This document shows positions 1-6,030 of a stretch of DNA of 9,758 bases, piece by piece (the first letter of the stretch is position 1; each line of letters begins with the position of its first letter). The notes beneath the pieces were generated by a model. It worked only from the letters and a program-made list of their open reading frames with translations. It ran no database searches and was not told where the DNA came from. This DNA is from Rhodobacterales bacterium UBA5972. GTDB lineage: Bacteria > Pseudomonadota > Alphaproteobacteria > Rhodobacterales > Rhodobacteraceae. The stretch spans positions 1 through 9,758 of the forward strand of contig DJBQ01000144.1 of the NCBI GenBank assembly GCA_002430125.1. The letters are read 5' to 3'. The position numbers and the translations under genes were made by a program.

Positions 1-23
1 TTCGACCACTCGGCCACCTGTCC
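1..23 (-). tRNA. tRNA-Ser, 5' part only (cut by the window edge)
   Basis: Read on the minus strand, the first 23 bases give GGACAGG, then TG, then GGCCGAGTGGTCGAA. This is a 7-base acceptor 5' strand followed by the D-arm signature typical of bacterial tRNA-Ser. tRNA-Leu and tRNA-Tyr, the other long-variable-arm tRNAs, have different D-arms. The anticodon, variable arm and 3' half lie outside the window, so the isoacceptor cannot be named. The gene is transcribed in the same direction as the operon that ends upstream of it. Confidence 0.85.
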
Positions 24-33
24 GTTGCTGGGG

Positions 34-63
34 TGTTTAGCCTATGGCATTGCGAAAGTGCAA
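34..63 (-). promoter_or_regulatory. Possible promoter of the tRNA-Ser gene
   Basis: On the minus strand TTGCAC (58-63) and TAAACA (34-39) are separated by 18 bp, and the tRNA begins 10 bp after the second box. Position and spacing fit a housekeeping promoter and the short leader usual for tRNA genes. Each box matches the consensus at only about half its bases, so this is a positional guess. Confidence 0.27.
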
Positions 64-84
64 GTGGTGAAAGGCACCCGGAAA

Positions 85-97
85 GCGGAATTTCCGC
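85..97 (-). terminator. Small hairpin after the operon, weak terminator candidate
   Basis: GCGGA and TCCGC form a 5-bp stem with a 3-base loop. On the minus strand it is followed by TTT and then C. It is the only stem with a following T-run that I see between alaX and tRNA-Ser, so it could end the six-gene transcript. The stem is short and the T-run is poor, and read-through into the tRNA is possible. Confidence 0.25.
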
Positions 98-99
98 GG

Positions 100-192
100 T
101 CAATCTGCCTTGCGTCCGGTCGGTGCATATCCCGCCGCAAACAGAACGGCGAACGTGATTTCTGCAAGGATCAACATTGGCTTGAAAAGCAC
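100..192 (-). CDS. Possible small hydrophobic protein (30 residues) following alaX
   Basis: I do not recognise this ORF. It would start at a GTG (190-192), 10 bp after the alaX stop, and end with TGA at 100-102. A GAAGGA sequence lies 6 bp before the GTG and overlaps the alaX stop codon, a good ribosome-binding site for a coupled gene. An in-frame ATG at 175-177 is an alternative start. The peptide has a hydrophobic stretch (MLILAEITFAVLFAAGY, about residues 6-22) flanked by Lys near the N-terminus and a polar, basic tail with Arg-Lys, like a single-span membrane peptide. Against it: the length is within chance and no family is known to me. It could also be untranslated 3' sequence. Confidence 0.27.
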   Translation of the reverse strand: MLFKPMLILAEITFAVLFAAGYAPTGRKAD

Positions 193-202
193 GGCCGGTC
201 CT

Positions 203-925
203 TCACAATTCGGCAAGAAACATGTTGACCCGGCGGTTTTGCCGACCCTTCTTCTCGATCTTGCCAATGGTCACCGGGCCGATTTCACTGGTCCGGGCGA
301 CATGGGTGCCACCGCAGGGTTGCAGATCCACTTGATGCGTGTCGTTGCCGATACGGATCAGGCGTACACGGCCAGAACCGGTGGGTGGCTGCACGGACAT
401 GGTTTTCACCAGATCAGGCTGGGCGGCCAGTTCTGCATCGGTGATCCAGCTTTGGCTTATCGCAAAATCTTGAGCGATCAAAACATTCAGCGCATCTTCA
501 ACCGCCTGTTTGTCGTCCAGGGCATCCGGCATATCAAAATCCAATCGGCCTTTCTCGACCGAGATTTGTCCGCCGGTAACCGGCAAGGGAATAACCACCG
601 ACAACAGATGCAAAGCCGTGTGAATGCGCATGTAAAGATTGCGGTTTTGCCAATCAAGAATTTGCGTTACCTCGGCACCAACAGGCGGCAGGCTCGCTCC
701 CTCGGTTGCAAGCAGAACAATCTGGGAGCCCTGCCCCTTGATCGTCGCCGTCACAATCATTTCGCCATCGGCAAACTGCAGTCTGCCAGTGTCACCCGGC
801 TGACCGCCACCATTAGGGTAAAAGATTGAGGCGTCCAAAATCACGCCACCTTGTTCAGTATGGGCAGTAACTGTGCCCACAGCTTGCCGCAAATAGGAAT
901 CTTCGCGAAAAAGGGCGCGGGTCAT
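203..925 (-). CDS. alaX: AlaX-type alanyl-tRNA editing protein
   Basis: A free-standing homologue of the editing domain of alanyl-tRNA synthetase. The family hydrolyses mischarged Ser-tRNA(Ala) (and Gly-tRNA(Ala)) in the cytosol. The zinc site is complete: HTALH (His102, His106) and CGGTH (Cys204, His208). The glycine-rich FYPNGGGQPGDTG motif at residues 35-47 belongs to the tRNA-synthetase editing fold and is present in longer AlaX forms. At 240 residues it has the length of an AlaX with no catalytic aminoacylation domain. The start ATG overlaps the stop of the channel gene upstream (ATGA), and AAAGGA lies 5 bp before it (931-936), so it is probably the last sure gene of the operon. Nothing essential is missing. 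Deacylation of tRNA is inferred from the family, and the exact substrate is not shown. Confidence 0.9.
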   Translation of the reverse strand: MTRALFREDSYLRQAVGTVTAHTEQGGVILDASIFYPNGGGQPGDTGRLQFADGEMIVTATIKGQGSQIVLLATEGASLPPVGAEVTQILDWQNRNLYMRIHTALHLLSVVIPLPVTGGQISVEKGRLDFDMPDALDDKQAVEDALNVLIAQDFAISQSWITDAELAAQPDLVKTMSVQPPTGSGRVRLIRIGNDTHQVDLQPCGGTHVARTSEIGPVTIGKIEKKGRQNRRVNMFLAEL

Positions 926-3333
926 GATTTTCCTTTCGGTTTGGGCACACCAAAGGCCGCCGCAATCTGATCTATATTCCGAATGTTGATATCGCGCTGC
1001 GCAAATGGAATTTCGATGCCCTCTGCCGCAAAACGTTCAACGATTTCAAAGTTGATGTCGGAACTGACCGACAGCATCCAATTCACGTCTTTGATGATCA
1101 ACCGGATCTCAAAATCCATCGAATCCGCACCGAAACCCACGAAAACCACGTTGGGTTCCGTGCGTTTGTCCAGCATCGGGTGGGACGTTGCTATTTCGTG
1201 CAGTATTTCGGCGACGCGTCTTGCGTCACTACCGTAAGCCACACCAATCGGCACTTTTACCCGGCCGTTCATATTTCCGTGCGTCCAGTTCACCACTGAA
1301 CCCGTGATGAAATCGGCGTTGGGAATGACCACCGTGGCGCGGTCAAAGGTTTCGATCTCGGTGGCGCGTACCGAAATTTTCTGCACATAGCCCGAATAGG
1401 CGCCGACTTCGATCCAGTCGCCCTCTTTGATCGGACGCTCGACCAGTAGGATAATACCTGACACAAAGTTTGACACAACCGCCTGTAGGCCAAAACCGAT
1501 CCCGACCGACAAGGCCCCGGCCACCAGCGCGACACTAGAGAGATCAAGACCTGCTGACGTGATGGCCGCCATTGCCGACAGAAATATACCGATATATCCG
1601 GTGCCGGTCAAAACTGCGTTACGCCCGCCGCTGTCCATCTTCGTGCGCGGCAGAACCGTGCTTCTGAGGGTGCTTTGCAACAGCCGCGTCACCGTATACC
1701 CGGCCACGAAAACCGCAGCAAAATACAGGAAATCCACGACCGAGATCCGCCGGTCGCCGATGGCAAATCCGTCACTGATTTTCGACCAGACTTCTAGCAA
1801 ATCGGCAAGACGCGCGCCCCAGATCAACGCAAAAATTGGCAAGGACACACAGATCAGCAGAAAGCCGATAATGACGGGCACCAGGGTCGGCTGACTGGCC
1901 ACTTTACCCTTTAGGCGGCGTGAACCCTTGCCGTTTTCTATGCTACCTGCGGCTGCCAATCCTTCGGCGAAATTTGTCAGCAGGCTGTAAGCCAACATGA
2001 CAACCCCAAGGACCGCCAGTGTTTTAATCGGTGGAAACGCGAATGCGCTTGCTGCGGTGAAGTAGCCAATGGTGGCCAGAACCGGGCCGATCGCCCCAAG
2101 GGCAATAATTACTTTGCAAAGAAATGCGATCATCCGCTGTTTCAGTGCTCCGTCGCGCCTGCCAATCATGTCTTCTGTTGCAGGCTTTGGATGCAAAAGC
2201 ATCCCCATCCGGATCAACGTCAATCCAGCTGCCACAAGGATCGGAAACGACAAAACCACAGTTGCCTCGTCCGGAAACGAATTCAGCCTAGCAACCGAAA
2301 GCAGCAGAGTGCTTGCCGCCAGAACGACCCCCATCAGGATCGTAACAATGCGCCCCACCCGCATCTCGGCAGGAGTCAGGTCAAAGAACCTGGATGTGTT
2401 TTCCGCCTTGCTGAACAACGTCCGGCCCAACCAGACCGCGCCGTAAAATGCGAGCCCGACATATGGCAAGATCGAAATTAAGATCGAGCCGCGATATCCG
2501 TCGAGGCCCGACAGGTCTAGTCCCGCTGTGATGGTCCAAACCCCCAACAGCGGAACCGCCACCTGTGATACGGACGACAACAAGCGACGAGATTCGTGCA
2601 TTGCATCGACAGTCGACGCCGGTACAAGGCCGATAGCTTTCAACAGCCATTTGCGCGCACGCGTCATCAGCAGAAAACCCACCAACAAAAGAGTTAACGT
2701 CAACGGCAGGTTTTGGCGCACTTCGACCATGCGGGTTTTACTGGCCAGACCATCGGCAACTTCGCGCCGGATGGCGTCTGTGAACCCAAAAATTGCGCTC
2801 CATGCGGCGGGCCAGTATGTCGGATTTAATGGCGAGGGCCCAAGGCTGAAGAACTGGCTTGCCAATCTTTCCCGAATGATCTTGTCAATTTCTCGAATGA
2901 TCCCGTCGGCGCGATGATAAGCCTCTTGTGCCGCTAACACCGGGCCGCTGGCGGCGGCCATTTGCCCGGCTAACTCCGCGCGGCGGGCGGCGATTTCAGC
3001 GGCTTCGGTTTCACCTTCGGCTGGCGTTGGGCCAAGTGCTACGATTTGTGCCCTTAGGGTTCCAACCCGCGCCTGACTGCTGTCCATCGCACTAAGAGCA
3101 GCTTTGCGAAACACCGTTAGGTCGGCGCGCAATGTCTCAAGCGCCGGAGTAGAGGCTGTGGCATTGCTGATGATTTCCTCGGCACGGGTCGCTGTGGATT
3201 GCCATGCTGAGAAATCAAAGCCCTTGCTGGTCGTGTCCTGTGCCAAAGCAGGCAGGGCAAACAGGATCATCCACAGGAAAAATACCCCGTATTTCAGGGG
3301 TCCGAGGAACGTATCGCAGGCTTTGCTGGTCAC
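922..3333 (-). CDS. MscS-family mechanosensitive channel with DUF3772 region
   Basis: A large inner-membrane channel of the MscS superfamily that should release solutes on hypo-osmotic shock. Residues 1-32 look like a signal peptide (hydrophobic core FFLWMILFALPALA, cleavage near ALA-Q). Residues about 40-200 are a periplasmic, partly helical segment, with a DUF3772-like stretch around 140-190. Many membrane helices follow from about 210 to 590. The pore helix is at about 600-632 (VALVAGALSVGIGFGLQAVV, then NFVSG), followed by the beta domain (EGDWIEVGAYSGYV) and the C-terminal cytosolic domain to about 785. At 803 residues it is far longer than E. coli MscS (286) and resembles the multi-helix proteobacterial forms. 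The start is GTG (3331-3333), overlapping the cysK stop as GTGA. No Shine-Dalgarno sequence is visible, so translation probably depends on termination of cysK. Which tension or solute gates it is unknown. Confidence 0.92.
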   Translation of the reverse strand: MTSKACDTFLGPLKYGVFFLWMILFALPALAQDTTSKGFDFSAWQSTATRAEEIISNATASTPALETLRADLTVFRKAALSAMDSSQARVGTLRAQIVALGPTPAEGETEAAEIAARRAELAGQMAAASGPVLAAQEAYHRADGIIREIDKIIRERLASQFFSLGPSPLNPTYWPAAWSAIFGFTDAIRREVADGLASKTRMVEVRQNLPLTLTLLLVGFLLMTRARKWLLKAIGLVPASTVDAMHESRRLLSSVSQVAVPLLGVWTITAGLDLSGLDGYRGSILISILPYVGLAFYGAVWLGRTLFSKAENTSRFFDLTPAEMRVGRIVTILMGVVLAASTLLLSVARLNSFPDEATVVLSFPILVAAGLTLIRMGMLLHPKPATEDMIGRRDGALKQRMIAFLCKVIIALGAIGPVLATIGYFTAASAFAFPPIKTLAVLGVVMLAYSLLTNFAEGLAAAGSIENGKGSRRLKGKVASQPTLVPVIIGFLLICVSLPIFALIWGARLADLLEVWSKISDGFAIGDRRISVVDFLYFAAVFVAGYTVTRLLQSTLRSTVLPRTKMDSGGRNAVLTGTGYIGIFLSAMAAITSAGLDLSSVALVAGALSVGIGFGLQAVVSNFVSGIILLVERPIKEGDWIEVGAYSGYVQKISVRATEIETFDRATVVIPNADFITGSVVNWTHGNMNGRVKVPIGVAYGSDARRVAEILHEIATSHPMLDKRTEPNVVFVGFGADSMDFEIRLIIKDVNWMLSVSSDINFEIVERFAAEGIEIPFAQRDINIRNIDQIAAAFGVPKPKGKS

Positions 3334-4364
3334 TCGAACACCGAAGGCACATCAGCCGCTGGCCGGTCCATCCATTTCGGCACCGGCAGGTTTTTCTCTT
3401 TCAAAAATATGGGGTTAAACAATTTACTCTGATAACGGGTGCCATAGTCACACAAGATCGTCACAATGGTTTTTCCGGGGCCAAGATCACGTGCCATGCG
3501 GATCGCCCCGGCTATGTTTATGCCGCTCGAGCCACCAACACACAGGCCCTCGTCAGCCAGCAGATCAAACACAAGCGGCAAGGCCTCGGTATCGGAGATG
3601 GAATAAGGCAGATCAACGGCCAGCCCTTCCAGATTGGCCGTAATGCGCCCCTGCCCGATGCCTTCGGTGATCGACCCACCTTCGGCTTTCAGCGCGCCGT
3701 TGGCGTAATACCCGTAAAGCGCTGATCCGTGCGGATCCGCCAGCCCGATTTTCACCGTCTTTGAGCGCGCCTTCAGCCCCATCGCAACGCCCGCCAGGGT
3801 GCCACCCGAGCCGACCGAACAAATAAACCCGTCAACTGCGCCGTCAGTCTGATCCCAGATTTCGGGTGCGGTGCTGTCGATATGCGCTTGCCGGTTGGCG
3901 ATGTTGTCAAACTGATTGGCCCAGATCGCGCCGTTCGGTTCAGTCTTGGCCAACGCCTTGGCCAGCCGTTCGGAATAGCGCACATAGTTGTTGGGGTTTT
4001 TGTAAGGAGCCGCTGGAACCTGAATAAGTTCAGCCCCCGCCAACCGGATCATGTCCTTTTTTTCCTGGCTTTGGGTTTCAGGGATCACGATGACCGTGCG
4101 AAACCCAAGCGAGGCGGCAACCAAGGCAATACCGATACCAGTGTTGCCGGCTGTGCCTTCGACAATCGTGCCACCGGGACGCAAATCACCTGCTGCGATG
4201 GCCGCGCGGATGATCCACAGCGCAGCGCGGTCTTTCACCGATTGGCCGGGATTCATAAACTCGGCCTTGCCCAAAATGGTACACCCCGTCAGTTCCGAGG
4301 CTTTCTTCAGCTTTATCAGAGGTGTATGACCGATCGCCGATTCCAGGTCCTGATAAAACTGCAT
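3330..4364 (-). CDS. cysK: Cysteine synthase family protein (PLP-dependent)
   Basis: A fold-type II PLP enzyme expected to make L-cysteine from O-acetylserine and sulfide in the cytosol. The PLP lysine is Lys44 in QSVKDRAA. The substrate loop is TAGNTG (71-76), the phosphate loop GSGGT (185-189) and the ring-contacting serine lies in GGSSG (277-281). The 344 residues include a C-terminal tail of about 35 residues beyond the CDYGTRYQSK motif. The reading frame stays open upstream to 4469 inside trgB, but the ATG at 4364 is chosen because AAGGAG lies 6 bp before it and the family's N-terminus begins here. It lies 53 bp after trgB and overlaps the channel gene. In R. sphaeroides a cysK next to trgAB contributes to tellurite resistance, which supports the symbol. 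TSGNTG is the usual loop of CysK, and the Ser-to-Ala change here could mean altered substrate preference, for example cysteine desulfhydration. Confidence 0.88.
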   Translation of the reverse strand: MQFYQDLESAIGHTPLIKLKKASELTGCTILGKAEFMNPGQSVKDRAALWIIRAAIAAGDLRPGGTIVEGTAGNTGIGIALVAASLGFRTVIVIPETQSQEKKDMIRLAGAELIQVPAAPYKNPNNYVRYSERLAKALAKTEPNGAIWANQFDNIANRQAHIDSTAPEIWDQTDGAVDGFICSVGSGGTLAGVAMGLKARSKTVKIGLADPHGSALYGYYANGALKAEGGSITEGIGQGRITANLEGLAVDLPYSISDTEALPLVFDLLADEGLCVGGSSGINIAGAIRMARDLGPGKTIVTILCDYGTRYQSKLFNPIFLKEKNLPVPKWMDRPAADVPSVFE

Positions 4365-4370
4365 GATTGG

Positions 4371-4376
4371 CTCCTT
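4371..4376 (-). promoter_or_regulatory. Ribosome-binding site that fixes the cysK start
   Basis: AAGGAG on the minus strand, 6 bp before the ATG at 4364. It decides against the longer reading frame that opens at 4469 and would add 35 basic residues overlapping trgB. Confidence 0.8.
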
Positions 4377-4396
4377 CGGTTTGTTAGGCTTTTTGA

Positions 4397-4414
4397 TACG
4401 CGCGCGGCGCCGTA
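4397..4414 (-). other. GC-rich hairpin between trgB and cysK
   Basis: In the 53-bp gap the minus strand can fold as TAC, bulged G, GCGC, loop CGC, GCGC, GTA: a 7-bp stem with one bulge. It is followed by TCAAAAAG rather than a T-run, so it is unlikely to be a terminator. It may instead tune or stabilise the cysK part of the transcript. It could be a by-product of GC-rich sequence. Confidence 0.35.
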
Positions 4415-4417
4415 ACT

Positions 4418-5554
4418 TCAAGTATCCGCGTAATCCGCCCGCAATCGGTCGCGGTTGGCCTGCAACCAAAAGGCCGAGATCAATAGCGGGCCGTTATCTG
4501 CTTCGCCCGATTGCACCGCCGCCATCAGGTCCTTGAAGGGAATAACAATCGACCGGATGTCTTCGTGTTCAATGGCAACGCCGTGGATACCCGCGATGTC
4601 AATTGCCAGATCTGTAATGCCAATAAACGAGACCATATATTCGGTAAATGCCCCTGGCGAAGTATAGTAACTGGCCACCGGTTCCAGGGCGTTTATCGCC
4701 AATTCGGCCTCTTCTAACGCTTCTCGGTACGCGGTCTGGGCATGGGTTTCGCCCACATCCATGCGTCCAGCGATCGGTTCAAGACACCATGGGTTCTGAT
4801 CGCCGCGTGCATGCGGGCCAGCGCGAAACTGTTCGACCAGCATCACGAGATCGGTTTTTGGGTCATAAGGCAGAACGGTCACAGCATCGGCCGCCACAAA
4901 GACCGCGCGTTCAACCGGTGTGCTCAACCCGCCGTCAAACCGGCGAAACCGGACATCGCGTTCCTCGAGCGAAAAAAACTTCAGGTAAGGCCTGCGGATA
5001 TTTTCGGTTACAACATCCTGCTGCGTGAACCCGCGCCGCAATATCACGGGGGCTGATTTCCTGGCCGCCAGTCGGGCGTTCGCCCGAACCCGGATGTTTG
5101 CGAAATGTGCGTAAACGTCTTGCGCGGTTCGTTGCCCGAAATAGAACATCACCTCAAGCGCCGCCTCTGCGGCCAGACCTTGGTCCTTTTCAGCCCAAAC
5201 ATCAAAATCCCACAGCCCGTCAGGCTCCCAACCATCGTGGACTGATACGAAAACCTCGGCCATTTCTATGCGGTCTTCGACGTCAACCGGAAAGGGTTGC
5301 AGGCCATACCAATGGGCGCCCTCGTAATAGCACAGGCGCTCGATATCAGTTTCGGTTAACCCCGAAACCAACAGGCCTTGCGCTTTTGATCCGTTCTTCT
5401 GGCGGGCAAAAGGAAACTCCTCGCCTTTGACAGCGCAAACCTCGAAATCAAGCAATATGGCCGGTGTCAGCTTGATATCGGCTTGGTCCCGACCAAGGAC
5501 ATTGGCCAAAAGAGAGTGGTCGCGTAATGTGCCATAAAAGAAAAGTTGCCGCAT
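4418..5554 (-). CDS. trgB: TrgB: gamma-glutamylcyclotransferase-like domain fused to NUDIX hydrolase
   Basis: A two-domain protein of 378 residues. The N-terminal domain (about 1-120) has FFYGTL at 5-10, the glycine-loop signature of the GGCT/AIG2 fold, and YYEG at 76-79 with Glu78 where the catalytic acid is expected. A linker to about 205 is partly helical. The C-terminal NUDIX domain (about 210-370) carries the Nudix box from Gly263: GRMDVGE, seven residues, then REALEEAEL (277-285). The metal-binding REXXEE core is intact, but the consensus glycine near the end of the box is Glu284. Similar NUDIX proteins hydrolyse ADP-ribose or other nucleoside diphosphate derivatives. In R. sphaeroides trgAB gives tellurite resistance, but the reaction is unsettled. 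The start at 5554 places YGTL correctly. No Shine-Dalgarno sequence is visible and trgA ends 26 bp upstream, so re-initiation is likely. Confidence 0.87.
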   Translation of the reverse strand: MRQLFFYGTLRDHSLLANVLGRDQADIKLTPAILLDFEVCAVKGEEFPFARQKNGSKAQGLLVSGLTETDIERLCYYEGAHWYGLQPFPVDVEDRIEMAEVFVSVHDGWEPDGLWDFDVWAEKDQGLAAEAALEVMFYFGQRTAQDVYAHFANIRVRANARLAARKSAPVILRRGFTQQDVVTENIRRPYLKFFSLEERDVRFRRFDGGLSTPVERAVFVAADAVTVLPYDPKTDLVMLVEQFRAGPHARGDQNPWCLEPIAGRMDVGETHAQTAYREALEEAELAINALEPVASYYTSPGAFTEYMVSFIGITDLAIDIAGIHGVAIEHEDIRSIVIPFKDLMAAVQSGEADNGPLLISAFWLQANRDRLRADYADT

Positions 5555-5580
5555 AAAGGTGATCTATCGCGCCCGCTGGG

Positions 5581-6030
5581 TCAGTGCCAGCGGCGATTTG
5601 AAAGTTCGGCGACAATTCCCGATATCAATCCGCCGAAAATCAGCGCTGCAATGACTTTTACATCCCAGGCTATCACGGAAAAATCTATAATTATCTCAAA
5701 GACTTTTCCTATCGCCTCGCCGGGATCAGGGGCGCGGTGCTGCATCGATCGGCGGATCATTTCAGCACTTGAAAACAAAACCATCGCCCAAATAAACAAC
5801 CAAATCGACGTTAATGCACCGCGTCTGGCTGCGGTGCGCAAATCACAATTAAGCTGATCGCCCAAAATCCGCCAACCAACAATAAAACCCAAAGCCGCAG
5901 CCCAGACAGAAATCCATTGGCCAGTGTAAAGATCGGGCACCAGCATCTGGTAAAACTCGGCCGCTAAAAAGGCGGTGATCGCGAAACCGATGCCTGACAC
6001 CAACTTGCCCGATGTCAGAACTGGAACCAT
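5581..6030 (-). CDS. trgA: TrgA family membrane protein
   Basis: A 149-residue integral membrane protein. Hydrophobic segments lie at about residues 9-27, 38-56, 72-90 and 124-140. A further amphipathic stretch (EIIIDFSVIAW, about 112-122) precedes the last one. Basic residues (RTAARR, 65-70; RR at 93-94) lie in the loops, and the tail ends NRRWH. I assign it to TrgA from size, topology and position immediately before trgB and cysK, as in the R. sphaeroides tellurite locus, where trgA encodes a membrane protein needed together with trgB. No catalytic motif is visible and its molecular role is unknown. Its ATG directly follows the stop of the methyltransferase gene (TAG|ATG). AAAGG lies 9 bp upstream inside that gene, so translational coupling is likely. 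Confidence 0.8.
   Translation of the reverse strand: MVPVLTSGKLVSGIGFAITAFLAAEFYQMLVPDLYTGQWISVWAAALGFIVGWRILGDQLNCDLRTAARRGALTSIWLFIWAMVLFSSAEMIRRSMQHRAPDPGEAIGKVFEIIIDFSVIAWDVKVIAALIFGGLISGIVAELSNRRWH

Noticed and set aside
71..84. Hairpin GGTG-CCTTT-CACC before tRNA-Ser as terminator
   Set aside because: The stem is only 4 bp and no T-run follows on the minus strand.
110..829. Long plus-strand reading frame opposite alaX
   Set aside because: It is the antisense shadow of alaX, which carries a full zinc-site motif. The plus-strand translation shows no recognisable domain.
3204..3725. Plus-strand reading frame across the cysK-channel junction
   Set aside because: It has no recognisable domain, and both genes beneath it on the minus strand are well supported.
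4365..4469. N-terminal extension of cysK (35 extra residues)
   Set aside because: It overlaps the end of trgB, is rich in Arg, Lys and Pro, and the internal ATG at 4364 has a strong AAGGAG at the right distance and matches the family N-terminus.
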